From Chthoniobacteraceae bacterium (GTDB lineage Bacteria; Verrucomicrobiota; Verrucomicrobiia; Chthoniobacterales; Chthoniobacteraceae), in the NCBI GenBank assembly GCA_947471505.1, contig CANIWM010000046.1, positions 1 through 48,854 on the forward strand: 48,854 nt of DNA. The letters are read 5' to 3'. Made by a program: the position numbers and the translations under genes. Positions 32,552-41,339 of this stretch are shown here, in pieces. Numbering within the stretch: the stretch's first letter is position 1; every line of letters begins with the position of its first letter. The notes under the pieces were generated by a model. The model made no database searches. It was given only the letters and a program-made list of their open reading frames with translations, and was not told the origin of the DNA.

Positions 32552-34453
32552 ATGCGAATCATCCTACTCCTGCTCACCGCCGCCGCCATCGCGTCCGCGC
32601 AAACCGTCCCGGCCAATCTCACCGCCGAGGGCATCCCGGCATTCTCGCCCGAGCTGCGCCGGAGCACGGGGCGCTACATGGAGTTTCGCAAAGCGGAGTT
32701 TGTCGGCTGGCACCCGACAGAGCTTCGGATGCTCATCAGCACACGCTTCGGCGAGACGACGCAGCTCCATACCGTCGCAGCCCCCGGCGCTGCGCGGAAG
32801 CAGCTCACCTTCGCCGCAGAGCCCACCATGCGCGGCGCGTGGCAGCCGAAAAGCGCACGCTGCATCGTCTTCCCCCGCGACTCCGGCGGCGGCGAATTTT
32901 TCCAGCTCTACCGCCTCGACGACGATGGCTCGGAGACGCTGCTCACCGACGGGAAATCCCGCAACACCGACCTCGCGTGGTCGCCCGACGGCACCCGCAT
33001 CGCCTACACTTCCACGCGCCGCAACGGGAAGGATAACGACATTATCCTGCAAGACCCGTTCGCCCCCGAGAGTGTCAAAACTGCCCTCGAAGTCACCGGC
33101 GGCGGCTGGTCCGTGCTCGACTGGTCGCACGACTCGCAGCGCATCGCCCTCGGCGAATACATCAGCGCCAACGAAAGCCGCATCCACCTCCTCGACACGG
33201 CCACGGGGAAAGTGACACGCCTCACGCCCGAGGAAGGCAAAGTCGCGTGGGGCGGCGGGCAGTTCTCGCCGGATGGACGCACCATTTTCGCCACGACGGA
33301 TCGGCAGAGCGAGTTCCACCGCCTCGTCCGCATCACCATCGCCGACGGGAAAATCGAACCCATCATCCCCGGCGAAGCGCAGCACGATGTGGAGAGCTTC
33401 GACCTTTCCCGAGATGGCCGCGCACTCGCCTACGTGCTCAATGCCGACGGTGCCAGCCAGCTCCACATCCTCGATTTAGCCAGCGGCAAAACGCTCACGC
33501 CCAAAGTGCCCAACGGCGTCATCGGAAATCTCCAATGGGATCGCCAAGGCACCGAACTCGGCTTCTCCCTCAGCTCGGCGGGCAACCCCTCCGATGCTTA
33601 CTCCATCAAGGCCGACGGCAAACTCACCCCGTGGACCGAGAGCGAAACCGGCGGGCTCTCCCTCTCGAATGCGCCCGCCGAACTCATCCGCATCGAGTCG
33701 TTCGACGGCATGAAAATGAGCGGCTTCCTCTACCGCCCAGACGCCTCGAAATTCCCCGGCAAACGCCCCTGCCTCATCAACATCCACGGTGGCCCAGAAG
33801 GGCAGTCGCGCCCGGACTTCATCGGGCGCTGGAACTACCTCACCCGTGAACTCGGCGTCGCGATATTTTTCCCGAACGTCCGCGGCAGCGACGGCTTCGG
33901 GAAGTCCTTCCTCGCCGCCGACAACGGCTTCAAGCGCGAGGACAGCGTGCGCGACATCGGAGCCTTCATCGCCGCCCTCAAAAAAGACCCCGCGCTCGAC
34001 GGCACGCGGCTCGGCGTCATGGGCGGCAGCTACGGCGGCTACATGGTCTTGGCCTCGCTCATCCACCACAGCGCCGACCTCCGCTGCGGGATTGATGTCG
34101 TCGGCATCTCGAACTTCCTCACCTTTCTAAAGAACACGCAGGACTACCGCCGCGACCTCCGCCGCGTGGAATACGGCGACGAGCGCGAGCCCGCGATGGC
34201 CGAGCATTTGGCGAAGATTTCCCCCACCACGCGCGCCGCAGAAATCAAAGACCCGCTCTTCATCGTGCAGGGCAAAAACGACCCGCGCGTTCCCGTCACC
34301 GAAGCCCGCCAGATGGCCGCAGCCGTGCGCGCCGCCAGCGGCAACGTGTGGTATCTCGAAGCCGCCGATGAAGGCCACGGCTTTCAGAAAAAAGGCAACG
34401 CCGACTTCCTCTTCCTTAGCGTCATCGAGTTCCTCAAAGCGAACCTGCTGTGA
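32552..34453 (+). CDS. Secreted S9 prolyl-oligopeptidase-family peptidase
   Basis: A 633-aa protein with a signal peptide (MRIILLLLTAAAIASAQ). Residues about 30-390 form a WD40/TolB-like beta-propeller (AWSPDGTRIAYTS, RDGRALAYVLN). The alpha/beta-hydrolase domain follows, with nucleophile S493 in GGSYGGYM, D577 in GKNDPRVP and H609 in DEGHGF. It should cleave short peptides in the periplasm, as dipeptidyl or acylaminoacyl peptidases do. The start at 32552 is set by the signal peptide; the frame is open upstream across the divergent promoter region. Confidence 0.92.
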   Translation: MRIILLLLTAAAIASAQTVPANLTAEGIPAFSPELRRSTGRYMEFRKAEFVGWHPTELRMLISTRFGETTQLHTVAAPGAARKQLTFAAEPTMRGAWQPKSARCIVFPRDSGGGEFFQLYRLDDDGSETLLTDGKSRNTDLAWSPDGTRIAYTSTRRNGKDNDIILQDPFAPESVKTALEVTGGGWSVLDWSHDSQRIALGEYISANESRIHLLDTATGKVTRLTPEEGKVAWGGGQFSPDGRTIFATTDRQSEFHRLVRITIADGKIEPIIPGEAQHDVESFDLSRDGRALAYVLNADGASQLHILDLASGKTLTPKVPNGVIGNLQWDRQGTELGFSLSSAGNPSDAYSIKADGKLTPWTESETGGLSLSNAPAELIRIESFDGMKMSGFLYRPDASKFPGKRPCLINIHGGPEGQSRPDFIGRWNYLTRELGVAIFFPNVRGSDGFGKSFLAADNGFKREDSVRDIGAFIAALKKDPALDGTRLGVMGGSYGGYMVLASLIHHSADLRCGIDVVGISNFLTFLKNTQDYRRDLRRVEYGDEREPAMAEHLAKISPTTRAAEIKDPLFIVQGKNDPRVPVTEARQMAAAVRAASGNVWYLEAADEGHGFQKKGNADFLFLSVIEFLKANLL

Positions 34454-34459
34454 AGGAGT

Positions 34460-34590
34460 GGGCGCAAAAAGTCGGAAGCGCGGCGTAGCTCGACTTTCCA
34501 AAGTCGAGACTGAGCGTTCTCGACAGGAAGAACCTTCTCCAGTGAGGGCGCCAACACTCGACATTGGAATGTCGAGCTACGTTTTTTCGT
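34460..34590. repeat. GTAG-footed inverted hairpin pair (REP/BIME-like), copy B
   Basis: GTAG at 34485-34488, stem CTCGACTTT/AAAGTCGAG (34489-34497, 34500-34508), then stem CTCGACATT/AATGTCGAG (34557-34565, 34568-34576) and CTAC at 34577-34580. Reverse-complemented it matches copy A at 5393-5524 over both hairpins and the GGGCGCAAAAA outer arm (34460-34470), with a diverged middle. It too lies between two convergent genes. Confidence 0.8.
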
Positions 34591-34634
34591 CCGCCCCCGT
34601 ACGACGTCGACGGCGCTTGCCACTGACGTGGCAA

Positions 34635-34654
34635 CGGGGCTTGGGAAAGCCCCG
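34635..34654. terminator. Possible bidirectional terminator hairpin
   Basis: CGGGGCTT (34635-34642) pairs with AAGCCCCG (34647-34654) around loop GGGA, between the convergent peptidase and DUF1080 genes. It lacks a T tract, so its role as terminator is only suggested by position. Confidence 0.4.
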
Positions 34655-34679
34655 CTCCGATTCGCGTCTGCTCTGACGC

Positions 34680-35621
34680 CTACCTCGGTGCGAGCGCGCG
34701 CTTTGGTAGCAGGTAGGGATTTACCGGGAGCACAGGCTGCACAGGCTGCACGCCGGGGACGGGGGCTCCGGGGCGAGTGCCGACGACCGCCGCTGGGCTG
34801 AGGACTTTGATCTTCAGATTCCGGTAGGAAATCTCGGTTCCTTGATCGAGGAGCGCGATGCGAGTCAGGCGCTTCATCCCCCATGTCGGGCCGACGCGCA
34901 CGCCGTTCGCCGCAGCGGTATTGCGAAGGCTCGGACCGAGATCGAACTCGAGGACCTTCTCGCCGTTCAACCAATGCTGGACATGGTTCCCCTGCACAAC
35001 GATCCGGCCTTCGTTCCACGGGTCGCCGCGACGTTCCAGCGGGTCGGCCGTGCGGAGGTTCGCGTTTGAACCAGGTGCGATGATGCCTTCGAGCGAACCA
35101 GTACGCATGATGCCGCCGCCTTTCAGCCCCTTGGAATTGTGTACGTTATCAATGATTTGATACTCCAGCCCCTCGGGCGATTTGCCGAGGACTTCGGTGA
35201 CAAGATAGCGCACGCCGCTTTCTGCGGAGGTGGTCGCTTTCCACTCAAAGCGGAAGTCGAAGTCGTAATACTGTTCGCTCGTGATGATGTCGCCACCGGT
35301 CACGCGGTCCGCGTCCTTGATCTCTTTAGGCAGCTTCAGTTCGCCCGCCTCAATCTTCCACCCTGCGGAGAGAATATCCGTACGCTGCACGCCGCGCAGC
35401 CCGATGAGCTTCATTCCATCAAAGAGCAACCGCCAGCCCTGCGCCTTTTCCTCGGCGCTCAGTGCGTTCGGAGCCGCGAGTCCGAGATCTGCCACGGGCT
35501 GAGTCACTGGCGCTGGCGTGAGACCGGGATCGATCGTCGGCGGCGGCGGAATGACGCCGGTTTGCGCAAGCGCGGATGCGCTGAGTAGTGATGCGGTGAA
35601 AAGTGAACGAACTGTGTACAT
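34680..35621 (-). CDS. Secreted DUF1080 (3-keto-disaccharide hydrolase-type) protein
   Basis: A 313-aa protein. The start at 35621 gives the signal peptide MYTVRSLFTASLLSASALAQ. WRLLFDGMKL, DILSAGWKIEAGEL, DFDFRFEWK and ESGVRYLV are the landmarks of DUF1080, a concanavalin-like jelly-roll; some members hydrolyse 3-keto-glycosides. GLKGGGIM and NHVQHWLNGEKVLEFD are the later strands of the same domain. The C-terminal tail is Pro/Val-rich. The gene converges with the S9 peptidase and is divergent from the membrane glycosyltransferase. An in-frame upstream start would include non-coding repeat sequence. Confidence 0.88.
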   Translation of the reverse strand: MYTVRSLFTASLLSASALAQTGVIPPPPTIDPGLTPAPVTQPVADLGLAAPNALSAEEKAQGWRLLFDGMKLIGLRGVQRTDILSAGWKIEAGELKLPKEIKDADRVTGGDIITSEQYYDFDFRFEWKATTSAESGVRYLVTEVLGKSPEGLEYQIIDNVHNSKGLKGGGIMRTGSLEGIIAPGSNANLRTADPLERRGDPWNEGRIVVQGNHVQHWLNGEKVLEFDLGPSLRNTAAANGVRVGPTWGMKRLTRIALLDQGTEISYRNLKIKVLSPAAVVGTRPGAPVPGVQPVQPVLPVNPYLLPKRALAPR

Positions 35622-35720
35622 TAGATAGACGGAAAGACGGTTGTGACGGCTGATTATTAGGCGGCACTGCGAAGAAGTGCCAGAAAGCGGGAAGTGAGTC
35701 CACAAGGGAGTTTGAGGGGG

Positions 35721-35782
35721 AAATGACGAATGACGAAGTGGAGGCGCAGTTTTCGTCATTCGTCATTCGTCATTCGTCATTT
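35721..35782. repeat. CGTCATT heptamer tandem repeat with a 17-bp-stem hairpin
   Basis: CGTCATT is repeated four times at 35754-35781, and 35721-35737 is the exact reverse complement of 35766-35782. The structure sits in the 211-bp divergent region between the DUF1080 and glycosyltransferase genes, so it could affect either promoter. I see no other gene in this gap. Confidence 0.75.
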
Positions 35783-35832
35783 AGAAAAACCACCGGGCAA
35801 GCCGTCTGCTATACCAGCAGGACAGCCCAATC

Positions 35833-37236
35833 ATGTCCGACCAATCTACTGCCAAAGCGCCCGCGCTTTCCGCCCGCACGTTCACCGTGCTCTTCCTGCT
35901 CATCGCGCTTGTCGGCACCGCTCTGCGCGTCTCGGATTCCGGCTCGTTCCGCCGCGTCGGGTTCGATGAGATCATCTACCGCCGCTACGTGAACATGATG
36001 GACGGTGGGAAAACCACCGTCGGCGTCTTCCAGCGCGACATGACGATGGTGCCCTACGAAATCACCGTGGAAGGCTCTGGCGCTGGTGCGATGCCCGATT
36101 TATGCGGGCTCTTTCTCGACTCACAGGCCTCGGAGAAAACCGAGTGCGAGCTGCCGCCGACGCGCTTCCTTTACATCTACACATCGTGGATTTGGAAGCG
36201 CATCCAGTTCGGCGACACCGCGCCGCTTTCCACTGCGGAAATGCAAGCGCCCGTCGTGAATGACGACCGCTCCCGCGATGCCGATCATCGCGACCCGGCG
36301 CTCGCCTCGCTCCACCGTGTCGCGTGTCTTTTCACCATCCTCCTCATGCTCGCGGGCGGGCTCTGCGCTTGGCGCATGGCGGGCTACGCCGTGGGCCTCG
36401 GCGTGCTGGCGCTCATGGCGTTTAGCCCCGTGCAGATTCACTTCAGCCAGCACGCGCTCATTGATGGCTTCTTCGCCTTCTGGGCGATGATGACGCTGTG
36501 GACGACTTGGGAATGCCTGCAAGCCCCGGCCTCGAAACGCTGGCTCGCCGCGCACGGCATCTTCCTCGCGCTGCTCCCGCTGGCGAAGCTGGAGAACGCG
36601 TTCTTCGTCTGCGTCGGCATCGGCGCAATCATCCTCGCGAATCGCTGGCTCAAGTTTGGCACCGCCACGCCGCGCTTTATCCTCACGAGTATTTGCGCGC
36701 CGCTCATCGGCATCGCGCTCCTCACCGCACTCGCAGGCGGGCCGTCCACTTTCATCGCCATCTACAAGATGCTCGTCGTGAAAGCGCAGAATCTCCAATA
36801 CGCGAAACTCACCGGCGACGGTCCGTGGTATCGCTACTTTTTGGACATGATCACCGTGAGCCCCATCGTCGTCCTCCTCGCGCTCGGCGCTGTGTTTAAG
36901 CTCATCCCCGCGCGCAAGGAACTCACGTTCGTCGCCCTATTCGTCGCCGCCAGCTACGTCGTGATGTGCAACATCCCCTACGGCATGAACCTTCGCTACA
37001 CGAGCATCTGGGAGATGCCCTTCCGACTCGGGGCAGTGCTCATGGTTGGCTCGCTCACCGCATGGCTCCAGCATCGACAGTGGCTCGCCGTCGTCCTCAT
37101 CATCAGCGGCATCTGCGCCTACGATTTGCGACAATACGAAATCTTGGCCACCAACCCCAAACTCCCCCTCTACGAACTCGTCCCCAACGACCTGCTGCGG
37201 CTGACGAAGATCCTCAAATCACCGAGCGATTTGTAG
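35833..37236 (+). CDS. GT-C fold membrane glycosyltransferase (ArnT/PMT-like)
   Basis: A 467-aa integral membrane protein with about nine or ten hydrophobic segments (first: FTVLFLLIALVGTAL). After the first segment comes VGFDEIIYRRYV, where the D/E pair in the first external loop is the catalytic acid site of dolichyl/undecaprenyl-phosphate-dependent GT39/GT83-type enzymes. ALIDGFFAFWAMMTLWT resembles the next family motif. It would transfer a sugar from a polyprenyl-phosphate donor to an acceptor on the outer face of the inner membrane. The donor and acceptor are unknown. It stands alone, with ribonucleotide reductase following after 373 bp. Confidence 0.8.
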   Translation: MSDQSTAKAPALSARTFTVLFLLIALVGTALRVSDSGSFRRVGFDEIIYRRYVNMMDGGKTTVGVFQRDMTMVPYEITVEGSGAGAMPDLCGLFLDSQASEKTECELPPTRFLYIYTSWIWKRIQFGDTAPLSTAEMQAPVVNDDRSRDADHRDPALASLHRVACLFTILLMLAGGLCAWRMAGYAVGLGVLALMAFSPVQIHFSQHALIDGFFAFWAMMTLWTTWECLQAPASKRWLAAHGIFLALLPLAKLENAFFVCVGIGAIILANRWLKFGTATPRFILTSICAPLIGIALLTALAGGPSTFIAIYKMLVVKAQNLQYAKLTGDGPWYRYFLDMITVSPIVVLLALGAVFKLIPARKELTFVALFVAASYVVMCNIPYGMNLRYTSIWEMPFRLGAVLMVGSLTAWLQHRQWLAVVLIISGICAYDLRQYEILATNPKLPLYELVPNDLLRLTKILKSPSDL

Positions 37237-37534
37237 AGCCAACGGAAAACGCCCAAACAGCGGGAGCCTTGTCCCGCTCTGAATCTGCCCGCCGGTCCCC
37301 CGTTCCACCCTGAATCCATAAGCATTCCCGTCGAAATCGGCGCGCAAACTGTGCAAGACCGCACGTTCCACGTGCTCGTAACCAAATTGCCATTTTCCCA
37401 TCATGGGGAGCGGTCCATCGCGTTTATGGCAAGAGGAAATTCACCGGAAAAAACTTTCCTCTAAGGCATCCGTAATTTTCTTGGATACCCCCACTAATTG
37501 TGGTGTCATGCGGACCTGCGCCCAATGGGGAGTG

Positions 37535-37543
37535 TTATTCACA
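37535..37543 (+). promoter_or_regulatory. DnaA-box match (TTATTCACA), distal
   Basis: An exact match to the TTATNCACA consensus, 66 bp before the second copy. DnaA regulates ribonucleotide reductase transcription in Escherichia coli, so two exact boxes in this leader suggest a similar link. Confidence 0.5.
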
Positions 37544-37600
37544 GTATGGACTCTGAAAGACATCACTTGTTAGCCCTTTGCGCACAAAGTTTTCACCAAG

Positions 37601-37609
37601 TTATTCACA
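37601..37609 (+). promoter_or_regulatory. DnaA-box match (TTATTCACA), directly before the nrdJ start
   Basis: An exact TTATNCACA match whose last base touches the ATG at 37610. A related TTTTCACCA lies just upstream. Occupancy here would block transcription or ribosome access if the start is at 37610 or at the next ATG, 37619. Confidence 0.5.
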
Positions 37610-40600
37610 ATGCCAACCATGCCCACGCTCCAAACTGTCCGCCGCGCCCTTTCTGGGCGCGCAAACGTCGCCGCGACTCGTCGCGGCGTCTCGAAGAAAT
37701 CCACCGCGAAAGGTCTGCGATTTGACCGCGTTTTCAGCAACGCCGCCATCGCGCCTTTCGATGAACTCGAATGGGAAACTCGCACCGCTGCCATCACCGA
37801 CGATTCCGGCAAGGCGATTTTCAAACAGGACAATGTGGAGGTGCCAAAATCGTGGTCGGAGCTGGCGACGAAGATCGCCGTGTCGAAGTATTTTTACGGC
37901 GACATCGCGAACGGCACGGACCCGTTTCGCGGTGGACGCGAGCGGTCGGTGAAGCAGCTCGTGCATCGCGTCACGCGCACCATCGCCGATTGGGGGCTGG
38001 CGGACGGCTATTTCGCGGACAAGGAGACGGCGGAACTGTTTTACAACGAGCTGACTTGGCTCTGCGTGAATCAGCACGGCGCGTTCAATTCTCCGGTGTG
38101 GTTTAACTGCGGGCTCTTTCACCAATACGGTACCGGCACGGGGCGCGGTGAGGGTAACTACTTCGTGAATCGCGACACTCGCAAAGCCGAGCGTGCGCCG
38201 ACGCAATACGAGTATCCGCAATGCTCCGCATGCTTCATTCAGCGCGTGGACGACAATATGGAAAGCATCATGGGCCTCGCGCAATCCGAGGCGATGCTCT
38301 TCAAATACGGGAGCGGCTCTGGCAGCGACCTCACGCCGCTCCGCTCCACGCGCGAAAAGCTCTCCGGCGGCGGCAAACCGAGCGGTCCCCTCTCCTTCCT
38401 CAAAGTGTTCGACCAAGTCGCAAACGTCGTGAAATCCGGCGGCAAAACGCGGCGCGCTGCGAAGATGAATACGCTCAAGGATTTCCACCCCGACATCGAA
38501 GAATTCATCGAGGCAAAAACGAAGGAAGAAAAGAAAGCCTGGGCGCTCATCGCGCAGGGCTACGACTCGTCTTTTAACGGCGAAGCGTACGGCTCCGTGA
38601 TGTATCAAAACGAGAATCTTTCAGTCCGCGTGAGCGATGAGTTTATGGACGCCGCGATGGCGGGCCGCGAGTGGTGGACGAAGCGCGTGACGGACGGCAA
38701 GCCGTGCGAGAGAAAAGACGCGAAGACGCTCCTACGCAAGATCGCAGAGGGAACGTGGGTTTGCGGCGATCCCGGAATGCAGTTCGATACGACCATTGAT
38801 AAATGGCACACTTGCCGTGGCACTGCGCGGCAAAACAGCACGAACCCGTGCTCCGAATATCTCTTCCTCGACAACACCGCGTGCAACCTCGCCTCGCTCA
38901 ATTTGATGAAGTTCAAAAAGGCCGACGGCGTGTTCGATGTCGAGCGATTCAAGGCTGCCGTGCGCATCTTCATCACCGCGCAAGAAATCGTCGTGGATAA
39001 CGCCAGCTACCCCATCAAAGAGATCGCGGAGAACTCGCACATTTTCCGCACGCTCGGGCTCGGCTACGCGAACCTCGGCTCGCTCATTATGAGCTACGGA
39101 CTTGGCTACGACAGCGATGAAGGCCGCGCACTTGCCGGAGCCATCACCGCCATTATGACCGGCCACGCTTACGAGCAAAGCGCCCGCATTTCACAAGTCA
39201 TGGGTGCATTCCCCGGCTACCACGATGCGCGCTGCACCGGCGTGGAAAAACCCGCACAAAAGGACAACGTCGCCGCCATGCGCAAAGTCATCGAACTCCA
39301 CCGCGACAGCGTGGACGGCATCCAAGTCAGTGAGCGTTTCGGCTTTTTGAAAACGGAAGCTCGCACTGTTTGGGACAGCGCCCTCGCGCTCGGCGACAAG
39401 CACGGCTACCGCAACGCGCAAGTCACCGTCCTCGCGCCGACGGGCACCATCGGCTTCCTCATGGATTGCGACACCACCGGCATCGAACCCGACATCGCGC
39501 TGGTAAAATACAAGCTGCTCGCAGGCGGCGGCGTCCTCAAAATCGTCAACCAAACCGTCCGTCCCGCGCTGCAAAACCTCGGCTACAATCGCCGCGACGT
39601 AGAGCGCATCGAGGCGCACATTGACCAGCACGACACCATCGAAGACGTGCTCGGCGAAAGCGGCGAGCCCATCCGCTCCGGCCTCCGCTCTGAGCACCTC
39701 AGCATTTTCGACTGCGCCTTTAAGCCCAGCGCGGGAACCCGCAGCCTCCACTATCGCGGACACATCCAAATGATGGCCGCAGCGCAACCGTTCCTCAGCG
39801 GCGCAATTTCCAAAACCGTGAACATGCCCAAAGACGCCACCGTCGAGGACATCATGAACACCTACATCGAAGGCTGGCAGCTCGGCTTGAAAGCAATCGC
39901 CATCTACCGCGACGGCTCCAAAGGCAGCGCCCCCATCGCCACCGACAAAAAGACCCACGCCACCAGCTCCGTCGCCGAAGTCGAAGCCATCGCCAACGAC
40001 GAAACCAACCGCATCGCCGAACTCGAAACCGAACTCGCCGAACTCCGCGCCAAAGCCGACCAGCCCTTGCGCAAACGCATGGCCGACACCCGCGTCGCCC
40101 TCACCCACAAGTTCGATATCGCCGGCCACGAAGGCTACATCACCGTCGGCATGTTTGAGGACGGACAGCCCGGCGAACTCTTCGTCCAAATGCAAAAAGA
40201 AGGCAGCACCCTCGGCGGACTCATGGACACCGTCGGCGCTCTCACCAGCATGGCTCTGCAATACGGCGTCCCGCTCGACAGCATGGTGCGCAAATTCGCC
40301 CACCAACGCTTCGAGCCCAGCGGCTTCACCAAGAACCCCGACATCCGCACCGCCAGCAGCATCACCGACTACGTCTTCCGCTGGCTCGGCTGCCAATTCA
40401 TCAAAGGCTACAAAGAAGCCACCAGCCCCCACAAAGGCCAAGCCGAACTCCCCATGAAAGAACTCGCCGAACTGGACAAAAAGGCTCTCAACCGCCCCGT
40501 CCCCGACTTGGAGCGCACCGCCGAGCCCAGCGTTATAGACATCGTCACCCACGGAGGCAGCAGCGAAGGCCACCCCCACATCGCACAAGCCTCCAACACC

Positions 40601-40738
40601 CACGCCGACCGCCTAAAAACCGCCCTCGGCCACATGTATATGGACACGACTTGCTCGAACTGCGGCAGCAGCAAAGTCATCCGAGCCGGAGCCTGCGGAG
40701 TCTGCACCGAATGCGGCACCAGCCAAGGGTGCTCCTGA
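37610..40738 (+). CDS. nrdJ: Vitamin B12-dependent (class II) ribonucleoside-diphosphate reductase
   Basis: A 1042-aa protein. FDELEWETRTAAI and VPKSWSELATKIAVSKYF at the N-terminus are characteristic of the long class II enzymes. NSPVWFNCGL near residue 160 holds an active-site cysteine, NPCSEYLFLDNTACNLASLNL contributes the N-C-E radical and substrate residues, and LAPTGTIGFLMDCDTTGIEP is the conserved C-terminal barrel segment. The tail CSNCGSSKVIRAGACGVC plus ECGTSQGCS is a zinc-ribbon-like cysteine cluster involved in reduction. The enzyme makes deoxyribonucleotides using adenosylcobalamin and needs no separate radical subunit. It is monocistronic. The start may be 37610 or 37619. Confidence 0.95.
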   Translation: MPTMPTLQTVRRALSGRANVAATRRGVSKKSTAKGLRFDRVFSNAAIAPFDELEWETRTAAITDDSGKAIFKQDNVEVPKSWSELATKIAVSKYFYGDIANGTDPFRGGRERSVKQLVHRVTRTIADWGLADGYFADKETAELFYNELTWLCVNQHGAFNSPVWFNCGLFHQYGTGTGRGEGNYFVNRDTRKAERAPTQYEYPQCSACFIQRVDDNMESIMGLAQSEAMLFKYGSGSGSDLTPLRSTREKLSGGGKPSGPLSFLKVFDQVANVVKSGGKTRRAAKMNTLKDFHPDIEEFIEAKTKEEKKAWALIAQGYDSSFNGEAYGSVMYQNENLSVRVSDEFMDAAMAGREWWTKRVTDGKPCERKDAKTLLRKIAEGTWVCGDPGMQFDTTIDKWHTCRGTARQNSTNPCSEYLFLDNTACNLASLNLMKFKKADGVFDVERFKAAVRIFITAQEIVVDNASYPIKEIAENSHIFRTLGLGYANLGSLIMSYGLGYDSDEGRALAGAITAIMTGHAYEQSARISQVMGAFPGYHDARCTGVEKPAQKDNVAAMRKVIELHRDSVDGIQVSERFGFLKTEARTVWDSALALGDKHGYRNAQVTVLAPTGTIGFLMDCDTTGIEPDIALVKYKLLAGGGVLKIVNQTVRPALQNLGYNRRDVERIEAHIDQHDTIEDVLGESGEPIRSGLRSEHLSIFDCAFKPSAGTRSLHYRGHIQMMAAAQPFLSGAISKTVNMPKDATVEDIMNTYIEGWQLGLKAIAIYRDGSKGSAPIATDKKTHATSSVAEVEAIANDETNRIAELETELAELRAKADQPLRKRMADTRVALTHKFDIAGHEGYITVGMFEDGQPGELFVQMQKEGSTLGGLMDTVGALTSMALQYGVPLDSMVRKFAHQRFEPSGFTKNPDIRTASSITDYVFRWLGCQFIKGYKEATSPHKGQAELPMKELAELDKKALNRPVPDLERTAEPSVIDIVTHGGSSEGHPHIAQASNTHADRLKTALGHMYMDTTCSNCGSSKVIRAGACGVCTECGTSQGCS

Positions 40739-41129
40739 GTGATAGCCAATCGCAAATAGCAAATAGCCAATGAACGACAAAGACCCAACCCGAGACGAAG
40801 AAAACGGCCCCGTTTTAGCCGATTAAGCCGAAGGATTGTCCACGGAAGACACGGAAGACACGAAAAACACGGACGCCTGCCGCGGGTTGCCTGCGGGTTT
40901 CTCCGCTTCGCTACGAATCTCAACGCTCAACTCTCAGCTTTCAACTTTCCCACGACCGTCAGCCCAACCAAACAAGCCACGCGCCGCTTGAGCAATCAGG
41001 CGGCGCGTGTGCGGTTTTTTGGAAGGAAAACCCCAGCGCAAATCTTCAAATCGCCCCGCGAGAGGGATTGGTGATTGCGTGATCTCGCCGACGATTGACG
41101 TTTCCGGCAATTCCGCTCATTGTCCCGTC
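40739..41129. other. Intergenic region with palindromes and a short tandem repeat, no gene
   Basis: This 391-bp gap holds a palindrome AAAACGG-CC-CCGTTTT at 40801-40816 that may end the nrdJ transcript, CACGGAAGA-type 9-bp tandem units at 40841-40872, and a strong terminator at 40978-41020. A repeated CAAATAG word lies near 40752-40766. No ORF here has coding character. Confidence 0.6.
40978..41020 (+). terminator. Rho-independent terminator
   Basis: CACGCGCCGC (40978-40987) pairs with GCGGCGCGTG (41000-41009), a 10-bp GC-rich stem, followed by six T residues at 41015-41020. It lies 240 bp behind nrdJ and is the clearest plus-strand terminator in the window; it also insulates the toxin-antitoxin pair at 41130. 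Confidence 0.8.
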
Positions 41130-41339
41130 ATGAGCACGCTTGCTGAAATCGAAGAGGCACTACCGAAGTTGACCAATGAAGAATTGATGCACGTCGAAGC
41201 ACTGCTCCATTCGACTCAGCGGCAGCGGGGCGTCGGCATCATTTTCGACGACAGCTATGGCGTCTGGACGGAGGACGACCAGACTTCCGTGGCCGCAGAA
41301 GCGTGGGCAGTGCTGGATGCGGAAAAGAAAAAACCATGA
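41130..41339 (+). CDS. Antitoxin of a MazF/PemK-type pair (MSTLAEIE family)
   Basis: A 69-aa protein. MSTLAEIEEALPKLTNEELM is nearly the same N-terminus as the PIN-associated antitoxin at 11728, and the first 25 bases of the two genes are almost identical. The C-terminal part (GIIFDDSYGVWTEDDQTSVA) is different and acidic, fitting a toxin-specific binding tail. Its TGA overlaps the toxin ATG by ATGA. Confidence 0.8.
   Translation: MSTLAEIEEALPKLTNEELMHVEALLHSTQRQRGVGIIFDDSYGVWTEDDQTSVAAEAWAVLDAEKKKP

Larger units (their letters stand above)
37237..37609. other. Upstream region of the ribonucleotide reductase gene
   Basis: No gene is present. Just after the glycosyltransferase stop, AGCGGGA and TCCCGCT near 37264-37283 form a 7-bp-stem hairpin that could end its transcript. 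The part from about 37420 onward is AT-richer than the surroundings and contains two DnaA-box matches, described separately. I see no clear NrdR box and no recognisable cobalamin riboswitch. Confidence 0.6.

Noticed and set aside
37535-37609. Replication origin
   Set aside because: Only two DnaA boxes, no AT-rich unwinding region or dnaA/dnaN/gidA neighbours. Regulation of nrdJ is the simpler reading.
39191-40603. 470-aa minus-strand open frame
   Set aside because: It is antisense to nrdJ, Gly/Val/Phe-rich with no family features.
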